64,000 nucleotides of DNA from Anaerolinea thermophila UNI-1 (GCF_000199675.1 NC_014960.1:2728001-2792000), one strand, 5' to 3'. Counted from the first letter of the stretch, positions 1 through 8,734 are shown. Notes: generated from the sequence alone by a model not told the origin. Made by a program: numbers and translations.

Positions 1-914
1 AGACTGCCCGCCGCCGAGAGCATTACCCCCATTAGATGCCAGCGTCCTGGCACTGAATGACAGAAAGCATGTAAGCGTCCTTCCGGCTCGATGAACGGCT
101 CGCCGGTCGTGGCAAAGACCACGCCGGAAGTCCCCAGCGTGAGCGCCACAATCCCCGGCTGAACTGCACCCACACCGACGGCTTGTGCTGCCTGATCGCC
201 GCCGCCCGCCATGACCGGCGTTCCTTGTTTCAGGCCGGTGGCTTGGGCTGCCTCAGGGGTGATACGCCCGGTAATTTCAGGGCCCTCGTAGGTTTTGGGC
301 AGCCACTCCAGCGGAATGTCCATGGCTTTCAATACCTCATCCGACCAGGTGCGCTGACGCAGGTCGAACAAAATCGTTCCCGCCCCATCGGCGCAATCCA
401 CCGCAAACTCACCGGTCAGGCGGTAGCGCACGTAATCCTTGGGCAGAAGAATGTGGCGTACACGAGCATAGACCTCCGGCTCATGTTCCCGCACCCAGAG
501 GATTTTCGGCGCGGTGAAGCCGGTGAGGGCATCATTGCCGGTGATTTGAATCAGACGCGACTTGCCCAGGCGCGCACGAATCTCATCACACTGCTGAGCG
601 GTGCGCTGGTCATTCCATAAGATAGCCGGGCGCAGAACATTGCCTTCTTCGTCCAGCAGAGTCAGACCGTGCATCTGCCCGGTCAGCCCAACCCCCAGCA
701 CCTGACTGCCGTCCACACCGCTCTGGCTCAACACTGTCCGGATGCTGTTAACCGCCCCGTTCCACCAGTCCTGTGGATTTTGTTCGCTCCACAGAGGATA
801 AGGTGTATAGAGCGGTTGCTCGGTATTTGCCGTGCCAACCACCTGCCCCTGTTCATCCATCAGCAGGGCTTTTACGCCGGTAGTAGAGACATCAATCCCC
901 AGAAAGTAAGCCAT
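1..914 (-). CDS. xylB: Xylulokinase, N-terminal part (runs off the window)
   Basis: FGGY-family sugar kinase that phosphorylates D-xylulose to xylulose 5-phosphate in the cytosol, feeding the pentose phosphate pathway. The start ATG at 914 is preceded by a GGAGGG ribosome site. The N-terminus reads MAYFLGIDVSTTGVKALL, the phosphate-binding start of FGGY kinases; GLTGQMHGLTLLD and GGGDQAAQAVGVG are typical xylulokinase segments. About 304 residues of a usual ~500 are present; the C-terminal third lies beyond position 1. It follows a CE7 acetyl esterase on the same strand by about 100 nt, so the pair probably forms a xylan/xylo-oligosaccharide utilisation operon under the LacI regulator upstream. 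Another FGGY pentulose kinase is the only serious alternative. Confidence 0.93.
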   Translation of the reverse strand, partial: MAYFLGIDVSTTGVKALLMDEQGQVVGTANTEQPLYTPYPLWSEQNPQDWWNGAVNSIRTVLSQSGVDGSQVLGVGLTGQMHGLTLLDEEGNVLRPAILWNDQRTAQQCDEIRARLGKSRLIQITGNDALTGFTAPKILWVREHEPEVYARVRHILLPKDYVRYRLTGEFAVDCADGAGTILFDLRQRTWSDEVLKAMDIPLEWLPKTYEGPEITGRITPEAAQATGLKQGTPVMAGGGDQAAQAVGVGAVQPGIVALTLGTSGVVFATTGEPFIEPEGRLHAFCHSVPGRWHLMGVMLSAAGS

Positions 915-1012
915 AATTCACCCTCCGAAAAAGAAAATGAACCTGATGTTTTCCGCAAAGTCACTAAGAACCTCAGAAAAATACAGACGAAAACTCTCAG
1001 CAATCCCCGAAA

Positions 1013-1990
1013 TTACTCAAGAGGTAAATGTTCATGCAAAAAGGCTAACTTGGCTTCGCTTTGATAAGTGCCACCGCCTTCGTGATTGTTGAACTCGTAC
1101 ACCCGCATTTGCTTAAACCCGGCATAATGATTGTACGCGGCATACACTGTTGAAGGCGGGCAAATGGTATCCATCAACCCGACCGAAAAGAGCGCTGCGG
1201 CTCTGGCGCGGGCGGCGAAATTCATGCCATCAAAATAGGACAGGGTTTGGAACACCCGCTCCACCTTATCGCGGTGCGTTTTGCAGTAACTGGCAATCTC
1301 CGCGTAGGGATGGGTATCCACCAGTTGGGTAGCGCGGCGGAAATGGCAAAGGAATGGCACATCGGGCATTGCCACGCGAACCTGCGGGCATAGCCCGGCA
1401 ACCGCCAGGGTGATGCCCCCGCCCTGACTACCACCCGTAATGGCGATTCTCTCTGCATCCACCGCGGGATGGGCTTGGGCTGTTTCTACCGCGCGCACCG
1501 CATCGGTGAAGACCCGTCGGTAGTAATAGGTATACGGACTTAAGATGCCCCGGGTCATGAAGCCGGGGTAGTGCGGATTGGCGCCCTCCGGTTCAGGGTC
1601 GGGGGTATCGCCGGGTTGCCAGGAACTGCCCTGCCCACGGGTATCCATCACCAGCGTGGCGTAACCGCAAGAGGGCCAGAGCAACCAGTTAAGAGGCGAG
1701 CCGCGTCCACCCCCATAGCCAATATACTCCACCACGCAGGGCAGTTTGCCCTGCCGGTTTACGGGCAACAGCAACCAGCCCTTGATGGTCTGCCCGCCAT
1801 ACCCAGAAAAGGAAACATCAAAAGCCTCCAGCGTTTTCAGCCCCACTTCAACCCGCTCAAAACGGGCGTTCAGCGGGTACTGACGAGCTTCGCTGAGGGT
1901 TGCCTGCCAGAAGGCATCGAAATCTTCCGGTTCTCCCCGGGAAGGGAGATAGGTTTGGAGTTCCTCAATGGGAAGGTCGAAGAAAGCCAT
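1013..1990 (-). CDS. Acetyl xylan esterase / cephalosporin-C deacetylase family (CE7)
   Basis: Serine esterase of carbohydrate esterase family 7, 325 residues, which removes acetyl groups from xylo-oligosaccharides (and cephalosporin C) inside the cell; no signal peptide is visible. The nucleophile lies in GGSQGG at Ser188, with Asp274 in GLMDTICPP and His303 in NNHEGGG. As I recall, these positions match the catalytic triad of the Thermotoga maritima CE7 enzyme. The oxyanion segment GYGGGRG is near residue 91. The gene is directly upstream of xylB on the minus strand, and a GATAACGTTCTC site lies about 45 nt upstream of its start, so it is likely controlled by the divergent LacI protein. Confidence 0.93.
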   Translation of the reverse strand: MAFFDLPIEELQTYLPSRGEPEDFDAFWQATLSEARQYPLNARFERVEVGLKTLEAFDVSFSGYGGQTIKGWLLLPVNRQGKLPCVVEYIGYGGGRGSPLNWLLWPSCGYATLVMDTRGQGSSWQPGDTPDPEPEGANPHYPGFMTRGILSPYTYYYRRVFTDAVRAVETAQAHPAVDAERIAITGGSQGGGITLAVAGLCPQVRVAMPDVPFLCHFRRATQLVDTHPYAEIASYCKTHRDKVERVFQTLSYFDGMNFAARARAAALFSVGLMDTICPPSTVYAAYNHYAGFKQMRVYEFNNHEGGGTYQSEAKLAFLHEHLPLE

Positions 1991-2032
1991 GATTTACCTC
2001 CGACTGCAAATTCAAAAAAAGAAACAGTGAAC

Positions 2033-2044
2033 GATAACGTTCTC
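2033..2044. promoter_or_regulatory. Candidate LacI operator in front of the CE7-xylB operon
   Basis: GATAACGTTCTC is an imperfect palindrome around a central CG (5 of 6 half-site positions pair), the usual LacI-family arrangement. It shares the AACGTT core with two sites at the divergent lacI-type gene. It sits between the CE7 start codon and any upstream promoter. Binding by the neighbouring regulator is inference. Confidence 0.5.
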
Positions 2045-2080
2045 ATTAAAGCACGATTTTCACTGGAAGGAAAACGGAAT

Positions 2081-2108
2081 CGCCGATTTTTTAAGAAAAA
2101 AGCCGGCG
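2081..2108. repeat. Inverted repeat between divergent promoters
   Basis: CGCCGATTTTTT is mirrored by AAAAAAGCCGGCG across a 3-nt loop. On the minus strand it could act as a terminator-like or spacer structure insulating the two divergent units; no function is certain. Confidence 0.35.
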
Positions 2109-2137
2109 AATTTTTCCAAAAAGAGGCTGGTTTTTTC

Positions 2138-2167
2138 TTGACAATCCCGTCTCAATCGCACTATACT
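2138..2167 (+). promoter_or_regulatory. Sigma-70-like promoter of the lacI-GH65-pgmB operon
   Basis: TTGACA at 2138-2143 and TATACT at 2162-2167 are separated by 18 nt. The predicted start point falls inside the operator pair at 2172-2195, as expected for an autorepressed regulator gene. Confidence 0.75.
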
Positions 2168-2171
2168 TAAT

Positions 2172-2195
2172 GCGAACGTTCGCACGAACGTTATG
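2172..2195. promoter_or_regulatory. Double LacI-type operator overlapping the transcription start
   Basis: GCGAACGTTCGC is a perfect 12-bp palindrome with central CG, and it is followed by a second AACGTT core. Together 2175-2192 form a perfect inverted repeat, AACGTTCG-CA-CGAACGTT. Its place just after the -10 box fits repression by blocking initiation. The likely ligand is a xylo- or gluco-oligosaccharide (inference). Confidence 0.6.
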
Positions 2196-2208
2196 CAGAA
2201 GGGAGCAA

Positions 2209-3291
2209 ATGGCGATGAATCCCCAAAAACGTGCCACCCTGAAAGAAGTTGCCCGGCTGGCCGGAGTCAGTTACCAGACAGTGTCCAAAGTGCTAAACGG
2301 GCAGGTTCAGTTACCCGAAGTGACCGAAGCCCGCATTTGGGAAGCCGTCCGCGCCTTAAATTACACCCCCAACCACACCGCGCGCAGTTTGCGTTCGCGG
2401 CGCAGTCATACCATCGCCTACTGCTGGGCGCCCACGGCAACCGGGCAGGCAAACCCCATTCTGGACGAACTGCTCCAATCCATGGTGCAGGCGGCGGAAC
2501 AACAAGGGTATTACCTGTTATGTTTTCCCAATCTGCCCGACCCTAACCGCCAGCGCGAAGCCTACCGGGAATTAATCGACTCCGGGCGGGTGGATGGTTT
2601 CATCCTCTCCAGCGTGGAGTACGAAGATCCGCGCATTCTCTACCTGATGGAACGGCGCTTCCCCTTTGTGGCGTTTGGGCGCTCCAACCCGGAATATCAG
2701 TTCCCCAGCATTGATATTGACGGCGGGATGGGCATGCTGAAGGTGGTGCGTCATCTGGTCGAGCGCGGACACCGGCGCATTGCTGCGCTCACCTGGCCTC
2801 CCGAGTCGCGGGTGGGTGCCAACCGCATTTCCGGATTCCTGCAGGGCTTGATTGAGGCCGATATTCCGCCCGTGCCGGAGTGGATGGAACGCGGCGAAGG
2901 CGTGCCTTCTTTCGGCTATCAAGCCACCCTGCGCCTGTTGAAATTACCCGAAGCCATGCGCCCAACCGCCATCGTTGCCTTCAACGACGCCATGGCACTG
3001 GGAGCGGTGCGCGCGGCTCAGCAACTGGGTTACCGGGTAGGCAGCGACATTGCCGTCACCGGCTTCGACGACACCCCGATCGCGCGTTACACCCTTCCTC
3101 CCCTCACCTCGGTTCGCCAACCCATCTGGGAAGTTGGCGAGCGCCTGGTCAACCGCTTGATTGCCTTGTTAGACCATCCGGAAATTTCCTCCCCCTACTG
3201 CGAGTTAATCGAGCCCGAACTGATCATTCGCGCCTCCAGTACCGGGGAAGAAACACCTCTGGATCAAGATCACCCCTATCTTTACCCATAG
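2209..3291 (+). CDS. LacI-family transcriptional regulator
   Basis: DNA-binding repressor of about 360 residues. The N-terminal helix-turn-helix reads TLKEVARLAGVSYQTVSKVLNG, followed by the hinge segment NYTPNHTARSLRS. The rest is a periplasmic-binding-protein-like sugar-sensing core ending in TGFDDTPIARYTLPPLTSVRQP, the hallmark of LacI C-terminal subdomains. I chose the ATG at 2209 because a GAAGGGAG site lies directly upstream; an earlier in-frame ATG at 2170 would place the N-terminus inside the promoter and operator. The gene opens an operon with GH65 and beta-phosphoglucomutase genes and faces CE7-xylB. It probably represses both units and itself. Confidence 0.92.
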   Translation: MAMNPQKRATLKEVARLAGVSYQTVSKVLNGQVQLPEVTEARIWEAVRALNYTPNHTARSLRSRRSHTIAYCWAPTATGQANPILDELLQSMVQAAEQQGYYLLCFPNLPDPNRQREAYRELIDSGRVDGFILSSVEYEDPRILYLMERRFPFVAFGRSNPEYQFPSIDIDGGMGMLKVVRHLVERGHRRIAALTWPPESRVGANRISGFLQGLIEADIPPVPEWMERGEGVPSFGYQATLRLLKLPEAMRPTAIVAFNDAMALGAVRAAQQLGYRVGSDIAVTGFDDTPIARYTLPPLTSVRQPIWEVGERLVNRLIALLDHPEISSPYCELIEPELIIRASSTGEETPLDQDHPYLYP

Positions 3292-3303
3292 AAAGGAACC
3301 CGT

Positions 3304-5499
3304 ATGACTTCTGCTCTGTGGACAGTCACCGAAGAAACCTTTAATCCCAAAGCACAGCATCACAGTGAGACGATTTTTACCTCCGGGAATGGTTATCTGG
3401 AAAGTCGCGGTGCGTTTGAAGAAGGCTACCCCGGCGAGCGCCGCACTACCTTCCTGCACGGTGTGTTCGATGACATCCCCATTTCCTTTACCGAACTGGT
3501 TAACGCCCCGGACTGGCTGGAATTGCACCTCTTTCTGAATGGAGAGTTTTTCCGTATGGACCGTGGGGAAATTCTCCACTACCGGCGCACGCTGGATTTG
3601 CGCACCGGGCGGGTGAATCGCACCGTGCGCTGGCGCAGTCCACAGGGAAGAATCACCCGGCTGGAATTTGAGCGCTTTGCCTCACTTGCCGATGAACATG
3701 TGATGGTTCTGCGCGTCCATATCACCCCCGAAGATTACAGCGGAACGCTGGAAGTGCGCGCGGGCTGGAACGGCGATGTGGACAACCTGAATTACAAACA
3801 CTGGGAATGGCTGGCGCAGGAAGCCACACCGGAGATGTGCGCTCTGCATGTGCGCACCCAAGCCACAAAGATTGAGTTGGGTGCGGCATCGCGCCTGTCA
3901 CTGGCATCGGGCGTGCTCGCAGAAAAAACCGCCTGGGATGTGCACAACCATCCCACTCAGGTAGTGAAGACTACCCTTGAACAGGGCAAAACCCTGACGG
4001 TAGAGAAAACCGCCGTGTACTTCACCTCGCGGGATGTGAAGAATCCCTATCAGGCGGCACAGGAAAAATTGCTCGGTTTGCCCGTGCCGGCATGGGACGC
4101 TTTATGGGAACCCCATGCCCGCGCCTGGGAAGAGGACTGGCAAGCCTGCGACGTGGAAATCGAAGGCGATGACGAAGCCCAAATTGCCGTGCGTTTCAGC
4201 CTCTTCCAACTGCTGGCGGCGGCACCGCGCCACGATGAGCGCGTTTCTATTGGCGCCAAGACGCTGAGCGGTTACGGCTACCGCGGGCATGTCTTCTGGG
4301 ATACAGAAATTTTCATGCTGCCATTCTTCACCTACACCCGCCCGCAGATTGCCCGCAACTTGCTTTCCTACCGCTACCATAACCTGGAAGGCGCGCGCAA
4401 GAAAGCCCGCGATGGCGGCTATCAGGGAGCGCAATTCCCCTGGGAAAGCGCCGCTACCGGTGAGGAAGTAACCCCCACCTGGGTGCCACACTATGCCGAC
4501 CGCACCAAGGTCATCCGCATTTGGACGGGCGACATCGAGATTCATATCTCATCCATGGTATGTTTCGGCATCTGGCAGTACTGGAAAGCCACCGGCGATG
4601 AGCCTTTCCTGCTGGAGCGCGGCGCGCAGATTTTCTTCGAGGTTGCCCGCTTCTGGGCAAGCCGTGCCGAATGGAACGAAACCACCGGCAAGTATGAGTT
4701 TAACGACGTCATCGGTCCCGATGAATACCACGACCATGTGGACAACAACGCCTTCACCAACGCCTTTGCCCGCTGGACGCTGGAAAAAGCCGTGTGGCTG
4801 ATGGATTACCTGAGACAAAATCACCCGCAGGCGGCAGAAGCCTATACGAAGAACCTGGGACTGACGGATGAGGAATTGCACCGCTGGCAGGAAGTCGCCC
4901 GGCGCATTGATTACGCCGTTGACCCGCAAACCGGCTTGGTGGAGCAGTTCAAGGGCTACTTCCAGCGCCGCGATGTGAACCTGCAAGCCATGGAACCGCG
5001 CACCGAATCGGTGCAGGTGATTTTTGGCATCGAAGGCACCAATGAGACGCAGGTGCTTAAACAACCCGATGTACTCATGCTGGCTTACCTCCTGCCCGAA
5101 CTGTTCGATAAAAAATCCCTGCAGGTCAATTACGACTACTACACCCCGCGCACCGATCACACCTACGGCTCTTCGCTGGGACCCTCCATTCAAGCCATCA
5201 TGGCGTGCCGGGTAGGCAAACAGGAAGACGCTTACGAGCACTTCATCCGCGCAGCGCGCGCCGACCTGCGGGATGTGCGCGGCAACGCCGGAGACGGCAT
5301 CCACGGCGCATCTGCGGGCGGAGTGTGGCAGGCGGTGGTCTTTGGCTTTGGCGGATTGCAGTTCCACAACGGCAAATGGACGGTCACCCCGCACCTGCCC
5401 CATCACTGGAAACGGCTGGTCTTTCGCTTTACTTATCGCGGCAAATCCTACGTCATTGACCTGCCCAACAAAGGTCCGTTTTCCTCGGAGGAAGCATGA
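3304..5499 (+). CDS. GH65 disaccharide phosphorylase (kojibiose/maltose/trehalose/nigerose type)
   Basis: Glycoside hydrolase family 65 enzyme, 731 residues, usual size for the family. GH65 phosphorylases invert an alpha-glucoside with phosphate to release beta-D-glucose 1-phosphate. The N-terminal beta-sandwich includes GNGYLESRGAFEEG; the (alpha/alpha)6 barrel contains the general-acid segment GPDEYHDHVDNN with Glu474. There is no signal peptide, so it acts on imported disaccharides. The next gene, overlapping by 4 nt, is beta-phosphoglucomutase, which uses exactly this product, supporting a phosphorylase rather than a hydrolase. Which disaccharide is cleaved cannot be told from sequence. 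Confidence 0.93.
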   Translation: MTSALWTVTEETFNPKAQHHSETIFTSGNGYLESRGAFEEGYPGERRTTFLHGVFDDIPISFTELVNAPDWLELHLFLNGEFFRMDRGEILHYRRTLDLRTGRVNRTVRWRSPQGRITRLEFERFASLADEHVMVLRVHITPEDYSGTLEVRAGWNGDVDNLNYKHWEWLAQEATPEMCALHVRTQATKIELGAASRLSLASGVLAEKTAWDVHNHPTQVVKTTLEQGKTLTVEKTAVYFTSRDVKNPYQAAQEKLLGLPVPAWDALWEPHARAWEEDWQACDVEIEGDDEAQIAVRFSLFQLLAAAPRHDERVSIGAKTLSGYGYRGHVFWDTEIFMLPFFTYTRPQIARNLLSYRYHNLEGARKKARDGGYQGAQFPWESAATGEEVTPTWVPHYADRTKVIRIWTGDIEIHISSMVCFGIWQYWKATGDEPFLLERGAQIFFEVARFWASRAEWNETTGKYEFNDVIGPDEYHDHVDNNAFTNAFARWTLEKAVWLMDYLRQNHPQAAEAYTKNLGLTDEELHRWQEVARRIDYAVDPQTGLVEQFKGYFQRRDVNLQAMEPRTESVQVIFGIEGTNETQVLKQPDVLMLAYLLPELFDKKSLQVNYDYYTPRTDHTYGSSLGPSIQAIMACRVGKQEDAYEHFIRAARADLRDVRGNAGDGIHGASAGGVWQAVVFGFGGLQFHNGKWTVTPHLPHHWKRLVFRFTYRGKSYVIDLPNKGPFSSEEA

Positions 5500-6140
5500 T
5501 TCGCGCGGTATTGTTCGATCTGGACGGCGTACTGACCGACACCTCCGAGTACCACTTCCTTGCCTGGAAGCGCCTGGCGGACGAACTGGGCATTCCCTTT
5601 GACCGGCAGGACAACGAAGCCCTGCGCGGCGTTTCCCGCCGTGAATCGTTACTGCTTCTACTCAAGGGACGTCCCGCCACAGAAGAAGACATGCAGGCAT
5701 GGATGGAACGCAAGAACCGCTATTATGTGGAGTATATCTCCCAGATGACCCCGGAAAACCTGTTACCGGGCGCACTGAATCTGCTCCAGGAATTGCGCGC
5801 CAACGGCTATAAAACCGCCATCGTTTCGTCCAGCAAGAACACCCCGCTGGTGCTGGAGCGGTTGAACCTCGCCCATTGGATAGATGCGGTGGTGGACGGC
5901 AACGCCCCCGCACGCAGTAAACCGGCCCCGGACTTGTTCCTGCTGGCGGCGGAGCGTCTGGGGGTTGTCCCGCAGGAATGCCTGGTGGTGGAGGATGCCG
6001 CCGCAGGAATCGATGCCGGGCACGCCGCCGGCATGCGCACCCTGGGACTGGGACCGCGGGAGCGGGTTGGTCATGCCGACATGGTCCTGCCCGACCTGAA
6101 CGGTGTGCATCTCGCCGACCTGAAGCCTGTCCTGGAATAA
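5496..6140 (+). CDS. pgmB: Beta-phosphoglucomutase
   Basis: HAD-superfamily mutase, 214 residues, that converts beta-glucose 1-phosphate to glucose 6-phosphate. The first motif is LFDLDGVLTDT, with nucleophile Asp8 and acid/base Asp10. It is followed by the cap domain, the motif II serine in IVSSSKNTP, the lysine in ARSKPAPDLF and the metal-binding VVEDAAAGIDAG. The start overlaps the GH65 stop (ATGA), so translation is coupled and the two enzymes form a phosphorolytic disaccharide pathway that saves one ATP per disaccharide. It is followed by a strong hairpin shared with the converging GH3 gene. Confidence 0.94.
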   Translation: MIRAVLFDLDGVLTDTSEYHFLAWKRLADELGIPFDRQDNEALRGVSRRESLLLLLKGRPATEEDMQAWMERKNRYYVEYISQMTPENLLPGALNLLQELRANGYKTAIVSSSKNTPLVLERLNLAHWIDAVVDGNAPARSKPAPDLFLLAAERLGVVPQECLVVEDAAAGIDAGHAAGMRTLGLGPRERVGHADMVLPDLNGVHLADLKPVLE

Positions 6141-6141
6141 C

Positions 6142-6175
6142 AAAAAAGAGCCTCCCGTGTTTATGGGAGGCTCTT
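6142..6175. terminator. Terminator between pgmB and the GH3 gene
   Basis: An 11-bp stem (AAGAGCCTCCC at 6146-6156, GGGAGGCTCTT at 6165-6175) has an 8-nt loop. On the minus strand it is followed by a run of T (6147-6142), so it ends the GH3 transcript well; on the plus strand the T-run is weak. Confidence 0.85.
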
Positions 6176-6196
6176 ATGATTCTCATCCCTGAGGGA

Positions 6197-8476
6197 CTAG
6201 GCTTTGCCGTGCACCTTGGCGAGCAAATCGGCAACCACCACCTCGGCAGGCGCGGGCAGGTTGGCTTCCTGGAAGCCCAACACGCTGACCACCGGCATGT
6301 CCATCATGAAGCCCATCATGTCCATGCCAATCATTTCATTCGAGGCTTCATCACCGCCCATCATGCGCGCCATCTGGGTGCGCATCTGGTCAAACATGGG
6401 TCCGAAGACCGCCTTGCCGCGCGGATCTGCCAGCCATTCCCGCACGGTGGATTCCATATCCAGAATGCAGGGCAGTTCCAGCGTTGATTCCAGCGTCACC
6501 GTCAGGGTATGACGGATATCCGCAGAAGAAGCGCCAATGAGGATATCGAACTCGCCGCTCTCGGTCACCCACTGGTGATATTCGGGGTGGTAGAAAGCAA
6601 AGGCGCGGAAGTCCAGCGGGATGGCAACCGTTTTGGTTTCGCCGGGCTGGAGTTCCACCTTGGCAAACCCTTTCAGTTCTTTCACCGGGCGGGAGAGCGA
6701 AGCCTGGCGGTCATGGACGTACACCTGCACGGTTTCCTTGCCCGCCACCTTGCCGGTGTTGGTCACATCCACGTACACGGTCACGCCGTCCACATCGCGG
6801 AAAGATTGAGCCGAGACGCGCGGATTGCTGTACTCAAAGGTGGTGTACGAAAGCCCAAATCCAAAGGGGAAGAGTACGGCATCTTCCCGGGCATCGTAGT
6901 AGCGGTAGCCAATGTACAAGCCCTCTCCGTAGCGCACCTTGCCCGCCTCACCGGGCCAGTTGAGGTAAGCGGGAGTATCCGCCAGACGCAGGGGGAAGGT
7001 CTCTGCCAGTTTGCCAGAGGGATTGACCTTCCCGAAGAGGATGTCGGCAATCGCGCCTGCGCCAGCCTGTCCCATCATCCACGCCTCCAGCACTGCGGCA
7101 ACGCCGTCAATCCACTCGCTCATCACGATGGGCGCGCCGTTGTTCAGAATCACCACCGTATTGGGCTGGACTTTGGCAACGGCTTGAATGAGCGCCACCT
7201 GCTGGCGGGAGAGATCCAGGTCCTGGCGGTCGTAGCCTTCCGACTCTTTCGAGGGCGGCAAAGCAACAAAGATGAGGGCAACCTCGGCATCGCGGGCGAT
7301 ATCCACGGCTTCGTCAATCATTTCGGGGTGCAGGCTTTCATCAGCGGCATAGCCTTCAGCGTATGTCCATTGAATGCCCTCGCCCTGCTTCTGGAGTTCA
7401 TCCAGCGGCACATCCACACGTGTAGGATTGATGTTGGAACTGCCGCCGCCCTGGAAGTAGGGTTCGCGGGCAGAACGCCCGATGACCGCGGCTTTTCGGA
7501 TGTCTTTCAGCGGCAGAATGCCATTATTCTTCAACAGCACCATGCCTTCGGCGGCAATCTGACGCGCCAGAGCGTGATGCGCGTCCACATCAAAAGCCCC
7601 ACCCTTGGGAGTGCGCATGGCTTTGTCCACCAGCCTGAGCATGCGGCGCACCGACTCATTAAGGACTTCTTCGGAGAGTTGCCCGGATTTCACCGCTTCC
7701 ACTACCGCGCGCACATGAGCGTGCTTTGGACCGGGCATTTCCAGATCCACGCCACCCACCAGCGATTTGACGCGATCGCGCACGGCGCCCCAATCCGAAA
7801 CCACCACACCCTCGAAACCCCATTCTTCTTTGAGGATTTCGGTGAGCAGTTGGTGATGTTCGGAAGCAAAGGTTCCGTTCACCTTGTTGTAGGCGCACAT
7901 CACCGTCCAGGGCTTGGCGCGCTTAACCGCCGCCTCGAAGGCAGGCAGGTAAATTTCGCGCAGGGTGCGCTCGTCCACCTCGGCGCTGATGGTGAAGCGC
8001 TCAAATTCCTGATTGTTAGCGGCGTAGTGCTTGATGGAAGTGCCCACGCCCTTACTCTGAATGCCGTTAATCAGAGCAACCGCCATTTCGCCTGCCAGGT
8101 AGGGATCTTCCGAGAAATACTCGAAGTTGCGCCCGCCCAGCGGAGAACGCTTCATGTTCACACCCGGACCGAGCAGAATATCCACCTTCAAGGCAATAGC
8201 TTCTTCTGCCATGGCTTCGCCCATACGCTGAAGCAATGTCGGATTCCACGTGGAAGCCGAACAGGAAGCGGTGGGAAAACAGGTGGCAGGCAAACTCTTG
8301 GCGGTCAGGGTATTAGGGTCCGAAGCGCGGCGGACGCCGTGAGGACCGTCGGTCATGACAATGGAAGGGACGCCCAGGCGCTCAATCGCCAGCGTGCTCC
8401 AGGGGGTAGCGCCGGTGCAGAACGCGGCTTTTTCCTCCAGCGTCATTTGGGAGAGGATGGCTTCAATATCCAGCAT
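6197..8476 (-). CDS. Beta-glucosidase/beta-xylosidase, glycoside hydrolase family 3
   Basis: GH3 exo-acting glycosidase, 759 residues, cytoplasmic since no signal peptide is seen. The N-terminal TIM barrel starts with MTLEEKAAFCTG and GPHGVR. The substrate-binding KHYAANNQE comes next, then VVSDWGAV with nucleophile Asp228. The alpha/beta sandwich includes GGGSSNINP and the C-terminal part is a fibronectin III-like domain. An extra C-terminal tail of roughly 90 residues, rich in methionine (MARMMGG, MDMMGFMMDM), follows the FnIII domain; such tails occur in some GH3 proteins but its role is unknown to me. The RBS is AAAAGGAG. Together with GH65, CE7 and xylB it indicates growth on plant oligosaccharides. 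Confidence 0.93.
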   Translation of the reverse strand: MLDIEAILSQMTLEEKAAFCTGATPWSTLAIERLGVPSIVMTDGPHGVRRASDPNTLTAKSLPATCFPTASCSASTWNPTLLQRMGEAMAEEAIALKVDILLGPGVNMKRSPLGGRNFEYFSEDPYLAGEMAVALINGIQSKGVGTSIKHYAANNQEFERFTISAEVDERTLREIYLPAFEAAVKRAKPWTVMCAYNKVNGTFASEHHQLLTEILKEEWGFEGVVVSDWGAVRDRVKSLVGGVDLEMPGPKHAHVRAVVEAVKSGQLSEEVLNESVRRMLRLVDKAMRTPKGGAFDVDAHHALARQIAAEGMVLLKNNGILPLKDIRKAAVIGRSAREPYFQGGGSSNINPTRVDVPLDELQKQGEGIQWTYAEGYAADESLHPEMIDEAVDIARDAEVALIFVALPPSKESEGYDRQDLDLSRQQVALIQAVAKVQPNTVVILNNGAPIVMSEWIDGVAAVLEAWMMGQAGAGAIADILFGKVNPSGKLAETFPLRLADTPAYLNWPGEAGKVRYGEGLYIGYRYYDAREDAVLFPFGFGLSYTTFEYSNPRVSAQSFRDVDGVTVYVDVTNTGKVAGKETVQVYVHDRQASLSRPVKELKGFAKVELQPGETKTVAIPLDFRAFAFYHPEYHQWVTESGEFDILIGASSADIRHTLTVTLESTLELPCILDMESTVREWLADPRGKAVFGPMFDQMRTQMARMMGGDEASNEMIGMDMMGFMMDMPVVSVLGFQEANLPAPAEVVVADLLAKVHGKA

Positions 8477-8536
8477 ACGATACTCCTTTTGAAAAACGAA
8501 GGGACGAATTGAACGCTAACACGGGGTATTACCATG

Positions 8537-8565
8537 ATGATACATCAAATACTTACAAAACACAA
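8537..8565 (-). promoter_or_regulatory. Putative promoter of the GH3 gene
   Basis: Read on the minus strand, TTGTGT (8565-8560) and TATCAT (8542-8537) are 17 nt apart. Downstream, TTAGCGTTC (8519-8511) differs by one base from the AACGTT-type LacI site, so weak co-regulation is possible. The stretch 8566-8700 shows nothing else I can interpret. Confidence 0.45.
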
Positions 8566-8700
8566 GGTAAGTAAGTTCAGGATTTCCCCTTACCCTCAAC
8601 CTCTATTTTCGCACAGAGAAAGCCCCAGGGCAACAGATCTGCCTCAGTTGCTTATGAACCCTCTGCAAGGATGCTTTTTTTTTACCCTCACCCATTCCCC

Positions 8701-8728
8701 TTGACATTCCCCCGCTTTCGCAGATAAT
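8701..8728 (+). promoter_or_regulatory. Promoter of the pheST T-box transcript
   Basis: TTGACA at 8701-8706 and GATAAT at 8723-8728 with 16-nt spacing. The predicted transcript starts near 8735 and begins with the T-box Stem I region. Confidence 0.65.
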
Positions 8729-8734
8729 AAACTT

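Noticed and set aside
6509..8512. Long open frame (667 codons) on the plus strand opposite the GH3 gene
   Set aside because: It is the antisense shadow of a clear GH3 enzyme with catalytic motifs; it lacks a ribosome site and has His/Arg-rich composition typical of shadow frames.
8477..8700. Search for an RNA gene or small protein between GH3 and the T-box promoter
   Set aside because: Apart from the GH3 promoter no stable paired structure, tRNA-like end or ribosome-site/ORF combination is visible.
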